Positions 32,789 through 41,795 of a DNA stretch of 42,643 nt are shown here, piece by piece (positions within the stretch are counted from its first letter, which is position 1; every line of letters starts with the position of its first letter). The stretch comes from an uncultured Lachnospiraceae bacterium (GTDB lineage Bacteria; Bacillota; Clostridia; Lachnospirales; Lachnospiraceae): contig CATJIO010000075.1 of assembly GCA_949740725.1 (NCBI GenBank), forward strand, positions 1 to 42,643. Reading direction: 5' to 3'. Made by a program: the position numbers and the translations under genes. The notes below the pieces were generated by a model. That model made no database searches. It was given only the letters and a program-made list of their open reading frames with translations, and was not told where the DNA came from.

Positions 32789-34229
32789 CGGGCGAATCCG
32801 CTCTGCCTTTATCGTTCTTTTCTGGCTCTCCCTATGGCAGCTGGGCGCTTGGATGGTGGGCAGTGGGATCCTGCTGGTTGGCCCCGGCGAGGTTTTCCTG
32901 GCCTTGATCCGGCTTCTTCCGGAGAGAGATTTCTGGATCTCCATCCTAAAATCCTTTCAGACCATCAGCCTCGGATTTCTGGCCGCTTTTTTACTGGGAA
33001 TCCTGGCCGGGAGCCTGGCATACTTTCATCCTTTTGCAGGAGAATTTCTGGCGCCAGCTGTGGCTTTTATGAAGTCGGTGCCAGTAGCTTCCTTTGTGAT
33101 TCTGGCTCTAATCTGGATGGGATCAGAGTACCTGTCTGTGTTCATCGCCTTTCTGGTCGTTTTTCCGGTGATCTATGTCCAGACTACTGCAGGGCTTGCC
33201 AGTACAGATCCTAAGCTTTTAGAAATGGCCCAGGTTTTTCGCATTACCGGATGGCGGAAATTTTCTGGACTCTACTGGCCGGCTCTTCTTCCTTTTCTCA
33301 CCAGCAGTTGTAAGACAGCGCTGGGGATGAGCTGGAAGTCAGGAATCGCTGCGGAAGTTATCGGCGTTCCGGAAGGAACCATTGGAGAACAGCTTTATCT
33401 GTCCAAAATTTATCTGAGCACAGCCCAGCTGTTCGCATGGACCTTAGTGATTATTCTGGCAAGCGCAGGCTTTGAGCGGCTGTTTTTATTTCTCCTTAAA
33501 CAGACGGGAAAAGGACGCTTTTTTGTTCCAGAGGATGTTTTCTGGATATTCAGGGGAAAGGGAAAAAGACTCTTGAAAAAATCAAGCGGGGTTTATGGAC
33601 TTACGATAATGAATCTGTCTAAGAAATTCGGCTCTCTGGAAGTGCTGAAAGAAATAAATATCTGTTTCTCCTCCCGACAACCAAATGGTATCATGGCTCC
33701 CTCAGGTTCAGGAAAAACTACCTTGCTAAGGCTGCTGTTAGGCCTGGAGAAACCAGATTCCGGTTCGATCCAGCGGACTCCAGACACGCCGGATCCAAAT
33801 TCCTCATCCACAGTTCGGACATGTCCTTATTCAGCCTCCCCAGATCTTCTGGCCGCTGCGGTTTTCCAGGAGGATCGGCTATGCGATCATCTTTCTGCTA
33901 TTGATAATCTCCGGCTGGCGCTTCCCGACCTTCCCTTGTCAACAATCATTAACGAATTAGAAAGGCTTTTGCCCAGGGATGCCCTCGCCAGACCTGCCGC
34001 CACCTTAAGCGGCGGCATGAAACGGCGGACTGCCATCCTGCGGGCCATTCTTGCCCCGTCAGAGTTGATTATTATGGACGAACCCTTCACTGGCTTAGAT
34101 GAAGAAACAAAGGAAAAGGTCATGGACTACATCCGGGAACGAACCACCGGAAAATTACTGATCTTCTCTACCCATCAGGAGGAAGACATCCGCCGGATGG
34201 GCGGCATACGTTTTGAAATCGGGAACTGA
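32781..34229 (+). CDS. ABC transporter permease fused to its ATPase
   Basis: This is a 482-residue protein. The N-terminal 255 residues are a TauC/SsuC-type inner membrane permease with about six hydrophobic segments and the EAA-like loop (PKLLEMAQVFRITGWRKF). A short basic linker leads to an ABC ATPase with Walker A PSGSGKTTLL (near 308-317), Q-loop VFQED, signature LSGGMKRR, Walker B LIIMDEP and switch His in FSTHQEED. All catalytic motifs are intact. Importers of this family usually encode these parts in two genes. The frame opens 16 codons earlier, but the ATG at 32781 overlapping the binding-protein stop by 8 bp is the natural coupled start. Confidence 0.88.
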   Translation: MNNGRIRSAFIVLFWLSLWQLGAWMVGSGILLVGPGEVFLALIRLLPERDFWISILKSFQTISLGFLAAFLLGILAGSLAYFHPFAGEFLAPAVAFMKSVPVASFVILALIWMGSEYLSVFIAFLVVFPVIYVQTTAGLASTDPKLLEMAQVFRITGWRKFSGLYWPALLPFLTSSCKTALGMSWKSGIAAEVIGVPEGTIGEQLYLSKIYLSTAQLFAWTLVIILASAGFERLFLFLLKQTGKGRFFVPEDVFWIFRGKGKRLLKKSSGVYGLTIMNLSKKFGSLEVLKEINICFSSRQPNGIMAPSGSGKTTLLRLLLGLEKPDSGSIQRTPDTPDPNSSSTVRTCPYSASPDLLAAAVFQEDRLCDHLSAIDNLRLALPDLPLSTIINELERLLPRDALARPAATLSGGMKRRTAILRAILAPSELIIMDEPFTGLDEETKEKVMDYIRERTTGKLLIFSTHQEEDIRRMGGIRFEIGN

Positions 34230-34307
34230 TTTCCCTTCCTTTGCGGAAAATCGGTCCCCGATTTCGAATTTCTATCCTCTCCTGTTTATATTGAACACTC
34301 TTACACA

Positions 34308-34473
34308 CTAGCGTACTGTCTGGATTATCTCCGGCGAAACTCCACAGGATAAATTTTCATCAGCAAGGCGGAGAAGAGAGGCGATGCGGTGGCATCGTTG
34401 ACCGCCGACAACGCAGCCTGATGGAAATTTAGGCAAGGAGGTTTGCCTGAATATAATCCAGACAGTACACTAG
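34308..34473. mobile_element. MITE-like foldback element, 166 bp
   Basis: Terminal inverted repeats of about 21 bp share CTAG, one variable base, then GTACTGTCTGGATTA (34308-34328 and 34453-34473, one mismatch). Inner segments also pair imperfectly (TTTTCATCAG with CTGATGGAAA), and a CGATG/CATCG hairpin lies at the centre. There is no coding capacity. A half copy lies at 19973-20029, so the sequence is dispersed. A related full transposase was not found in the window. It sits between convergent genes (ABC fusion and kinase). Confidence 0.7.
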
Positions 34474-34514
34474 TCCTTATAACAAATCCTCTTCTAGCCC
34501 AGGGCTTCACCTTT

Positions 34515-37500
34515 TTATGGACACAGCACCTGCTGCATAGCGTCAAACAAGTGCCCTACATTAATTGGCTTGGCAATATGACCATTCATCCCGCAGCGGA
34601 AAGCCTGCTGCCGGTCTTCCTCGAAGGCATTAGCAGTCATAGCCAAAATTGGAATCTCTGCCAGCGCCGGATCCTCCAGACTGCGAATGGCCTTTGTGGC
34701 CTCATAGCCATTCATTACTGGCATCTGAACATCCATCAGCACCGCCTGATAGTATCCTGGCTCAGATTGTTTCAGCATATCTACCGCGATCTGCCCGTTT
34801 CCTGCCACATCTGTGGTGAAACCAGCCTCCTCCAGTATCGCTACCGCGATCTCCTGATTCAACTCATTGTCCTCTGCCAACAGAATACGGCCAGCCTGGA
34901 AGCTCACCTTATTCTTTTCCTCTTCCTTGTCTCTCAGCTCATCTGTGCTGATAATCGACTGCAGGCAGTCTCTAAGCTCTGATAAAAACAAAGGTTTGCT
35001 ACAAAACGCCGTGACCCCGGCCTTCCTGGCCTCCTCCTCGATATCCGCCCAGTCATAGGCGGTCAGGACGATTACTGGCACAGCCTCCCCTACTTCCTTC
35101 CGAATCTTCCGGGTAACCTCGATTCCATTCATGTCCGGCAGCAGCCAGTCAATGACGTAGACACTATAATTATCGTTTCGCATCGCCGCCTGGCGAGTCC
35201 GAAGCACTGCTTCCTTCCCGGAAAGCGTCCATTCTGCCCGCAAGCCAATCTGTCCCAACATATAGGATACGCTGTCACAGGTATTAAAGTCATCATCTAC
35301 CACCAGCGCCCGACAATTCTTCAGCTCTGGAATATCGATAGGCTCCTTTTTCTCATGGCTGATACGGAAGGTAAACACCACCTTAAACTCCGTCCCTACA
35401 CCCTGCTGACTCTTTACCTCGATAGAGCCGTTCATCATGTCTACAATATTCTTCGTGATAGCCATGCCCAGCCCTGTCCCCGGTATCCCGCTGTTGGTCG
35501 TGCTGTTCTCTCGCTCAAAGGGCTCAAAAATATGGGCCACAAACTCCTCGCTCATGCCAATGCCCGTGTCTTTAATGTAAAATTCAAAATTGGCACAGCC
35601 TTTCGGCGCACCTGACTTTTCAATTATCCGCATGCTGATGGTACCGCCGGAACTGGTATATTTCACCGCATTGCTCAACAGGTTTAAGAGTACTTGATTC
35701 AGCCGGAGCTTATCGCAGTAAATCTCCTCATCCAGTACGTCCACTGTATCAATATACAGCTCCAACTGCTTCGCATGAACATCCGCCTGAACAATATTCC
35801 GCAGCCCATGGAGGATGTCAGACAGGCTACAAGGCTTCTCATCCAGATGCATCTTACCACTTTCAATTCGACTCATGTCCAATACGTCATTGATTAGGCT
35901 CAGCAGATGATTTCCGGAAGTCATGATCTTCTTCAAGTACTCTTCTACCTGTTCCTTCCGGTTAATGTGCGTAATTGCAAGGGCAGTAAAACCTACAATG
36001 GCATTCATCGGCGTCCGGATATCATGAGACATATTGGAAAGGAACACACTCTTGGCGCTGCTGGCCCGGTTCGCCTGGGTCAGTGCATTCTCCAGTAGAT
36101 TCTTCTGCTCCATCTCACTACGGATCTCTGCATCCACGTTCCGGAGCCCCAGGACAATGCCGTGGCTCTCTTCCCACATCCCGGCTCGCACTGCCTTCAT
36201 CTGGAAATATTGCGTCTTTTCTCCCTTGACTATCCGGTAATTCACACAGTATACGCTCTTTTGGGCCAGCTCCTTTTTCAAATTTTCCCTGGAAATAGCC
36301 TCTTTAAGCATATCCCGATCCTTATCATAGACCAGCGTCTGTATGTAGGGCTCCATGCTCTCCTCCAGCTTTCCATGGAAATCTGTGGGAAGCCGCTGTC
36401 CATTATCATCCACATGCTGGAGAAGGGCTCCCATCCCTGTATCCAGATCAAAATAACAAACCACCTTAAAATCAATACTTAAAGCCTGAACCAGCTCCAT
36501 TTGACGGCGCTGGAGCTTTTTCTCCTCCAGCTTTTGCGCTGTGCAATCCAAAAGGAAGCGCTGATAGAATAATTCTCCTTGCTCCTTCAAAAGCTTTACA
36601 TTCCCCATAATATGAAGGATCGTTCCATCTTTGTGATTGACGCGATACTCTACGCTGACACAGTCGCCTTCATTTTTCAGCTGCCGGATAGCGTTCCGCA
36701 GCTTCTCCTTATCCTCGTCTGCCACAGACATCGCGATCAGATCAAAGCCCTCGGCCATCAGCTCCTCCTGGGACTCATAGCCTAAGATATTTAGCGCAGC
36801 CCGATTTACACTTAATATCTGTGATCCGTCCAGGCTGTGCCGCATTACTCCGCAGTCAAGTGTAGTAAAAATCGTCTCCAACGTCTGGTTCTTCCTGATG
36901 ATCTCCTGTTCGAAGGCCCGCTCTCTCGTCACATCGATGGCCACCCCTACCGTCCCCATCACACTCCCATCCAGGTCATATAGCGGAGATTTATAAGTGG
37001 TTAACAGGCGCATACCGTCCCCTGCCTTAATGGTCTCCTCGGAAACGCAGGTCTTCTTCCTGGTCATAACCTCCCGCTCCGATTCAATACAGGCTGGATC
37101 GTCCTCCTCCACATCCCAAATGTATGCATGCCCTTGCCCTTCCACCTGGGCCTTGGTCTTATTCACTGTCCTGCAAAAGCTGTCATTCACCTTTTCATGA
37201 ATTCCATGTTTATCCTTATACCAGATTAGATTGGGGATATTATTAATGGTGGACTCAAAAAAATGTCTGGTCTGCCAAAAATCCTTAGACATCTTATAGG
37301 CCTGCTGCCATCGTTGAAAGCGGAAGGTAAGCTCCCCTTTTGACAATGGCATCATCCATATATCCTGCACCTGCTCCTCAGCCGACAGATCCTCCTGCCA
37401 CTGATCCGCAAGTAAAATAAGCTGGGAATCCTCCTTCCGGACTGCAGCCAGTTGTCCTCTCACATCAGAGGTCATCTGCCGCGAATCCGCCAGAATCACG

Positions 37501-37646
37501 TCCGCCCAGGCCCCAAAGCGCTCATCGAACTCACTGCTTTCCAAAAACTCATGGGTAAAATGCTCAAGGGGCAAGATTTCCTTTATTTCCTGAAATATAT
37601 GGTGGGAATCGCCTATAAAATAGAAGTGAATATGGCAATGATACAT
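34515..37646 (-). CDS. Hybrid sensor histidine kinase with PAS and two receiver domains
   Basis: This is a 1043-residue protein. Residues 1-115 look like a degenerate receiver (ADVILADSRQM, SQLILLADQ). Two PAS-type domains follow (about 125-245 and 255-370), then a less clear third sensor block (380-510). The kinase core has H-box FLSNMSHDIRTPMNAIVGF (His near 540), N-box LNQVLLNLLSNAVKYT and G-boxes KDTGIGMSEEF and GTGLGMAI. Receivers are REC1 (YVIDWLLPDMNG, Asp near 832) and REC2 (AVLMDVQMPVMNGYEA, Asp near 971). No transmembrane segment is seen, so it is likely cytoplasmic. GGGAGGAGAAGGGT precedes ATG. It has no output domain or adjacent regulator, so its target lies elsewhere. Confidence 0.93.
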   Translation of the reverse strand: MYHCHIHFYFIGDSHHIFQEIKEILPLEHFTHEFLESSEFDERFGAWADVILADSRQMTSDVRGQLAAVRKEDSQLILLADQWQEDLSAEEQVQDIWMMPLSKGELTFRFQRWQQAYKMSKDFWQTRHFFESTINNIPNLIWYKDKHGIHEKVNDSFCRTVNKTKAQVEGQGHAYIWDVEEDDPACIESEREVMTRKKTCVSEETIKAGDGMRLLTTYKSPLYDLDGSVMGTVGVAIDVTRERAFEQEIIRKNQTLETIFTTLDCGVMRHSLDGSQILSVNRAALNILGYESQEELMAEGFDLIAMSVADEDKEKLRNAIRQLKNEGDCVSVEYRVNHKDGTILHIMGNVKLLKEQGELFYQRFLLDCTAQKLEEKKLQRRQMELVQALSIDFKVVCYFDLDTGMGALLQHVDDNGQRLPTDFHGKLEESMEPYIQTLVYDKDRDMLKEAISRENLKKELAQKSVYCVNYRIVKGEKTQYFQMKAVRAGMWEESHGIVLGLRNVDAEIRSEMEQKNLLENALTQANRASSAKSVFLSNMSHDIRTPMNAIVGFTALAITHINRKEQVEEYLKKIMTSGNHLLSLINDVLDMSRIESGKMHLDEKPCSLSDILHGLRNIVQADVHAKQLELYIDTVDVLDEEIYCDKLRLNQVLLNLLSNAVKYTSSGGTISMRIIEKSGAPKGCANFEFYIKDTGIGMSEEFVAHIFEPFERENSTTNSGIPGTGLGMAITKNIVDMMNGSIEVKSQQGVGTEFKVVFTFRISHEKKEPIDIPELKNCRALVVDDDFNTCDSVSYMLGQIGLRAEWTLSGKEAVLRTRQAAMRNDNYSVYVIDWLLPDMNGIEVTRKIRKEVGEAVPVIVLTAYDWADIEEEARKAGVTAFCSKPLFLSELRDCLQSIISTDELRDKEEEKNKVSFQAGRILLAEDNELNQEIAVAILEEAGFTTDVAGNGQIAVDMLKQSEPGYYQAVLMDVQMPVMNGYEATKAIRSLEDPALAEIPILAMTANAFEEDRQQAFRCGMNGHIAKPINVGHLFDAMQQVLCP

Positions 37647-38329
37647 ACCCTTCTCCTCCCTGTGTTCTGTAAATTATTTTTGCCAATATTTTAATTCTAT
37701 CACACTCCTTGGAAATTTGCTATTCTAAAATTTTTTTATTTCATAAACTATTCATCAGTCCGTCATTGTTTACCATTTATATCCTGTTTGGCATTCCTTT
37801 AGCATAAGCGTCACAAGGAATCCTATCCTTGTGGCACCCATATGGTAATGGGCATTCCGCATACAGGGTATTGCCGGGCAACTGTCTGAGCAGATGGACA
37901 GATGAAAAGCCGGCTTCCCCATGGAGCGCCGGCTCTGCAGTGTATGCAACCTCTAACTCTTTCATCACCTTGTACTTTAAATACCATTAAACCAAAACTC
38001 GATCGTCCGATGAAACAGCTGCCCCAAGTGCAGACCACTTCTGGACGCCGCCTGATAAAAGCCCTCGCAATTATAGAAGCGATCTTCTGCAATCCACTGT
38101 GGGCAAACCTGCCTGTTCCAGTAATTAAACCCAATCTCATTGCCTATCATAACCGATGCCTCCCTGATCTACTAATGGTTAATTTATTGTTCCTTCCGTC
38201 CATTGATTATGTTTATAGTATAATCAGCAGCAGCGATTTCGTCCATAATCCGGCAATCTGAAAATCCAGCTGATTTTTGTATCCAGGGTACATATCCCCT
38301 TCATTTCCCAGGAATTCTGCCTAAATCAA
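37647..38329. other. Decayed intergenic stretch
   Basis: These 680 bp hold several frames of 63-119 codons on both strands, none with a convincing ribosome site or a family I recognise. The minus strand around 37800-38140 reads protein-like in broken frames (for example EQAGLPTVDCRR), so an old gene may have decayed here. A hairpin (37908-37914 with 37928-37934) with four T on the minus strand is a weak terminator candidate. Confidence 0.4.
37905..37934 (-). terminator. Weak terminator candidate
   Basis: AGCCGGC (37908-37914) pairs with GCCGGCT (37928-37934), with TTTT following on the minus strand. It lies about 400 bp past the HD gene, on the far side of the decayed stretch. Confidence 0.4.
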
Positions 38330-39115
38330 CTATTCTGTCTGTAAAGCGTGCCTTCGGACATAGGCATTGCAGATTTCCCGTATCTCCTCCATATCCCGCC
38401 TGGTCTCCGGATTCCGATAATTCATCCGGTCAATATTCCGGTTTAAGTAATCCCGCTCTAAAATCCATCGGAAGCTGGCAGGGAAATTTAAGTCAAAGAT
38501 AAAGGCAAGATAGGAAACCCAGCAGTCCATATGGGTCACCCGGTCTCCGGAAAGGATGCAGCGCTCTGCCCGTACCGCGTCCATAATCCGTGGCGTGATC
38601 CGCTCCATTTCCACCTGTTCTTCAGGTGTGTCAAAAATCGTCTCCACCCGTTCCGTTTCCTTTACCCGGAAATTGTCCAGCTTATCCCCATCCCGGATGA
38701 TTTGGCAGTGAAGGAGCTCCCGGGGTGTCAGCTCTCCGGCCTGAGCGAGGGAGTAGAGCGAGTGATACTGGATTGCTTTTCGAATGATCTCATCATCCTG
38801 CCGCTCCAAAGTAAACCGCTCAATCAAGCGATCCGCAAACAGTACCTTCACCCCAAAATCCGCATGGTTAAATACATTATCCTGAAAGCTGTGAAACTGC
38901 TTTAGCTGCTCAAAACGTCCGATGTCGTGGAGTAAGGCGATCAGCAGCGCTAGCTGGTGATCCTCCTGGTCAAAGCCCTCTTCCCGGCAGATCTCATCTA
39001 CAGCATCCAGGACAGCGTAGGTGTGAACCTCCTTTAAATGAATCTTATCATCGGCGCGATCATAGTCCTGAAGATAGGACTCAAATTGGTGTTTTGTGTA
39101 ATCGATATTTATCAT
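38330..39115 (-). CDS. HD-domain phosphohydrolase
   Basis: This is a 261-residue protein. HD-domain residues are H31, H63-D64 in LLHDIGRFEQ, the later His in QYHSLYSLA and Asp in RDGDKLDNF (142-144). This is the metal-binding set of an active HD hydrolase. The C-terminal 80 residues are helical without a known domain. HD enzymes of this size hydrolyse nucleotides or nucleotide second messengers; the exact substrate is unknown. It shares only the fold with the HD-RyR protein at 7223-9214. GGGAATAGAGA precedes ATG. Monocistronic on present evidence, diverging from the WYL regulator. Confidence 0.85.
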   Translation of the reverse strand: MINIDYTKHQFESYLQDYDRADDKIHLKEVHTYAVLDAVDEICREEGFDQEDHQLALLIALLHDIGRFEQLKQFHSFQDNVFNHADFGVKVLFADRLIERFTLERQDDEIIRKAIQYHSLYSLAQAGELTPRELLHCQIIRDGDKLDNFRVKETERVETIFDTPEEQVEMERITPRIMDAVRAERCILSGDRVTHMDCWVSYLAFIFDLNFPASFRWILERDYLNRNIDRMNYRNPETRRDMEEIREICNAYVRRHALQTE

Positions 39116-39158
39116 TCTCTATTCCCTTTTCCCTCTCAATTCTTTTCTTTATGGATGC

Positions 39159-39208
39159 TCTCAGTGGGTAAAGGGATACACATATGTCACCTTATCCGCT
39201 GAGGGTAC
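39159..39208. repeat. Head-to-head pair of REP-like repeats (copies C and D)
   Basis: Copy C (39159-39179, minus orientation) and copy D (39188-39208, plus orientation) face each other around CACATATGTC and can form one long hairpin. Both carry versions of the C(A/G)CTGAGGGTA-type core found at 75-100 and 22452-22472. This layout resembles the paired REP units (BIMEs) of other bacteria. Confidence 0.5.
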
Positions 39209-39342
39209 ATTCATTTGCAATCACAAAAAGCACCCTGAAAGGATGCTGGACGTGAGCAGTAATAGTTTTATCTTATCACACGCAAGAGGGAACTGCAAGC
39301 AACAGTAAACGCTATATGTCACCTTCTCCTGTTCCAAAAGAT

Positions 39343-39376
39343 TTGGCAAAAACCAAAACTTGCCAAGCCATGGCAA
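39343..39376. promoter_or_regulatory. Possible operator: TTGGCAA/TTGCCAA dyad
   Basis: TTGGCAA (39343-39349) and its complement TTGCCAA (39360-39366) are spaced by 10 bp, with a further TGGCAA at 39371-39376. They lie 90-120 bp upstream of the WYL regulator, beside a TATTAT candidate -10 box (39394-39399). Autoregulation is a reasonable guess. Confidence 0.4.
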
Positions 39377-39463
39377 GATTTTTATGGTATTCTTATTATA
39401 TTCACTGTTCTGGAAAATGGTGGATGTGAGTCCGACAATTCTTACTTGTAGGGAGGGAAACCA

Positions 39464-40360
39464 ATGTCAGACAGCCGTTTATTTAGAATTGTATATTATC
39501 TTTTAGGCAAAGGCAGTGCCACTGCGCCGGAACTAGCCGAAAAATTTGAAGTTTCTCCAAGGACCATTTACCGTGATGTGGAAACCTTAAGCAGCGCCGG
39601 AATTCCGATTTATACAGAATCAGGAAGAAATGGAGGAATCTATTTATTGGATAACTTTATTCTGGACAGAGCAATCCTGTCCCAGGATGAAAAGCAAGAG
39701 GTATTGGCCGCCATCCAAAGTATATCCGCCGTCGGCTATCCCTCCGGTAAGGAAACCCTGACAAAGCTATCCGCGCTTTTCCATATGAACACAGGAAATT
39801 GGCTTGAAGTGGATCTCTCACGATGGGGAAAAACCACTGGTGATAATCGAAAATTCCAGCAGCTAAAAACAGCCCTGATTCAGCACAGGGAAATAAAAAT
39901 CGTCTACGAAAGCTCCTATCGTGAACGTAGTGAACGGATCATTCAGCCATTAAAGCTGTCCTATAAATCTAAGGAATGGTACTTGAAGTCCTTTTGCCTG
40001 AAAAAGCAGGATTTTCGTATCTTTAAATTAAACCGTATGCTAAAGCTGGAGCTCCTGGCCCAAACCTTTGTGCCAAGGCCATATCCGGAGGCGGAAGATA
40101 GTCCACAGCAGCAATATCCCAGGATAGTCCTTCTATTTCCAAAAGAAATGGCGTACCGCGTCTATGACGAATTTGACGAAACGCAGATCGAATGTCAGAA
40201 AGACGGAAGCTTAATGGCGTCTGCTGAAATGCCTGTGGATGCCTGGCTCACGGGGTATCTCCTTTCCTTCGGAGCACAGGTCCAGGTCATCGAACCAGTG
40301 TATTTGAAGGGAATCTTGGCAGAACAGGCACTGGCAATCTATGAAAAAAACAAAGCTTGA
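39464..40360 (+). CDS. YafY-type transcriptional regulator (HTH plus WYL domain)
   Basis: This is a 298-residue protein. The N-terminus is a winged helix of the DeoR/HTH_11 sort (SATAPELAEKFEVSPRTIYR, then DVETLSSAGIPIYTESGRNG). Residues about 135-200 hold the WYL domain, including the literal motif in KEWYLKSFC and the basic IFKLNRM. WYL domains bind nucleic acid or small ligands and control DNA-damage, defence or metabolic genes. The C-terminal 90 residues match the WCX extension. GGGAGGGAAACC precedes ATG. The downstream methyltransferase has its own promoter. Target genes are unknown. Confidence 0.9.
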   Translation: MSDSRLFRIVYYLLGKGSATAPELAEKFEVSPRTIYRDVETLSSAGIPIYTESGRNGGIYLLDNFILDRAILSQDEKQEVLAAIQSISAVGYPSGKETLTKLSALFHMNTGNWLEVDLSRWGKTTGDNRKFQQLKTALIQHREIKIVYESSYRERSERIIQPLKLSYKSKEWYLKSFCLKKQDFRIFKLNRMLKLELLAQTFVPRPYPEAEDSPQQQYPRIVLLFPKEMAYRVYDEFDETQIECQKDGSLMASAEMPVDAWLTGYLLSFGAQVQVIEPVYLKGILAEQALAIYEKNKA

Positions 40361-40367
40361 GAAAGCA

Positions 40368-40396
40368 TTTACATCCGTTTTGCCTTGTGATATACT
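40368..40396 (+). promoter_or_regulatory. Promoter of the SpoU-type methyltransferase
   Basis: TTTACA (40368-40373), 17 bp and TATACT (40391-40396) lie 52 bp before the ATG at 40449. This supports the shorter start of that gene over the one inside the regulator's last codons. Confidence 0.7.
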
Positions 40397-40448
40397 TTCA
40401 ACAAATAATGGATTAAACTGCCGCTATCCGTCAGTTACAGGAGAACCT

Positions 40449-41270
40449 ATGGCAAACATTATTGAAATTTCTGATTTTTCAGCGCCTGAATTGGACGTTT
40501 ATGCCCGCCTCAATGAGAATCAGCTGCTGAATCGGCATGAACCGGAAAAAGGCATTTTCATCGCGGAAAGTCCTAAGGTTATCCAACGTGCTCTGGATGC
40601 CGGATATATCCCCCTCTCCCTTCTTCTGGAAAAGAAACATATCACCGGCCAGGCCCAAGGAATCATCTCCCGCTGCCAGGGTATCCCCGTCTATACTGCC
40701 GATTTCCATATTTTGACCCAACTTACTGGCTTCCAGCTAACCCGCGGGGTGCTCTGCGCCATGAGCCGCCGGCCTCTGCCGGATGCCACTGCCATCTGCG
40801 CCGGCGCCAGGCGGATCGCTGTGTTGGAAAATGTGATGAACCCCACCAATATCGGGGCAATTTTCCGTTCTGCCGCTGCTCTGGGGATAGATGCCCTGCT
40901 GCTGACACCGGCATGCAGCAATCCGCTGTACCGGCGCGCTATCCGGGTCAGCATGGGAACTGTTTTCCAGATTCCCTGGACATTTATCGGCTCTTCGCCG
41001 GAGGAATGGCCCTGCCCTGGTATTCACCTCCTTGCTAGCCTGGGTTTCCGGACGGCTGCGATGGCATTAAGCGACCATGCCCTCAGCATCGAAGATCCAC
41101 GGCTTAAGAAAGAAGAAAAACTGGCGATCATTCTTGGAACAGAAGGGGATGGACTGGCTGCACAGACCATTGCTGGCTGCGACTATACCGTGTGTATCCC
41201 CATGGCCCACGGGGTAGATTCCCTGAATGTAGCCGCCGCCAGCGCCATCGCTTTTTGGCAGCTGCGGTAG
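40449..41270 (+). CDS. SpoU-family (TrmH-type) RNA 2'-O-methyltransferase
   Basis: This is a 273-residue protein. An N-terminal substrate-binding part (IAESPKVIQRALDAGY near 35-55) is followed by a SPOUT domain with its three motifs: NVMNPTNIGAIFRSAAALG, AIILGTEGDGL and CIPMAHGVDSLNVAAASAI, which form the knot that binds S-adenosylmethionine. It should methylate a ribose in rRNA or tRNA; the exact site cannot be told. The frame opens 36 codons earlier, overlapping the WYL gene. That extension contains the promoter, and AGGAG lies just before the ATG at 40449, which is therefore chosen. Confidence 0.9.
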   Translation: MANIIEISDFSAPELDVYARLNENQLLNRHEPEKGIFIAESPKVIQRALDAGYIPLSLLLEKKHITGQAQGIISRCQGIPVYTADFHILTQLTGFQLTRGVLCAMSRRPLPDATAICAGARRIAVLENVMNPTNIGAIFRSAAALGIDALLLTPACSNPLYRRAIRVSMGTVFQIPWTFIGSSPEEWPCPGIHLLASLGFRTAAMALSDHALSIEDPRLKKEEKLAIILGTEGDGLAAQTIAGCDYTVCIPMAHGVDSLNVAAASAIAFWQLR

Positions 41271-41536
41271 ATACTGGATCGTTCGTTTTCCTTCCCGTAT
41301 CCCTCCTTCCACAAAAACATGTGTTGGCGCACGCTCTTGCCAAAGTACATGCAGCCTGTGTGCCAGTCAAAAACGGTCTGACGCTTTAAAAAACGGTGAA
41401 ACACAAGAATAGTATACTCTTTTTCACCTACCTGTTCCAGAAAACGACAGATCTTCTGGGGATTTTGCGTTCTTCCTCAACCCAGTAACCATTATATTCA
41501 CCGGCATATAAAGATTCCCCATTGAGTAGTTCTGAT

Positions 41537-41788
41537 TCAATTCTCCTTCTTTTCTAAAACTTCTGATTTGTCGATGGCTTCATTATACCGCAATAACTTT
41601 CCAAAGGAAATAGATTGAGCTCGGCAAAGTACATCCATAATTTTCCAGCCAAGATAAGGGAGTTGTATTGTGCCGGATGCTCCCGAGCGCCGTTTTCGTG
41701 GATAAAGGAAAAATGTCGTCTCTCCATTGAGGGCGATCAAAAAGCCTTTGTTTCCGCTTCGCCTAATGCTCACACTATTTGAACCCAA
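41537..41788 (-). CDS. Small ORF after the XRE-type regulator, doubtful
   Basis: This open frame of 83 codons starts 7 bp past the stop of the XRE-type gene, from a TTG codon without a clear ribosome site. The translation is mixed basic and hydrophobic with no recognised motif. It could be the remnant of a gene that followed the regulator. The 266 bp between it and the methyltransferase stop (41271-41536) show nothing I can support. Confidence 0.3.
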   Translation of the reverse strand: MGSNSVSIRRSGNKGFLIALNGETTFFLYPRKRRSGASGTIQLPYLGWKIMDVLCRAQSISFGKLLRYNEAIDKSEVLEKKEN

Positions 41789-41795
41789 CGAAATT

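Noticed and set aside
34215-34265. GAAATCGGG/CCCGATTTC hairpin as terminator of the ABC transporter
   Set aside because: The arms are only 9 bp with a 33-nt loop and no T-run, so support is too weak to list it.
37823-38261. Overlapping frames on both strands past the HD gene
   Set aside because: No family, no start signals and broken frames; treated as decayed sequence.
41183-41404. 73-codon minus-strand frame past the methyltransferase stop
   Set aside because: It runs antisense into the methyltransferase gene and matches no family.
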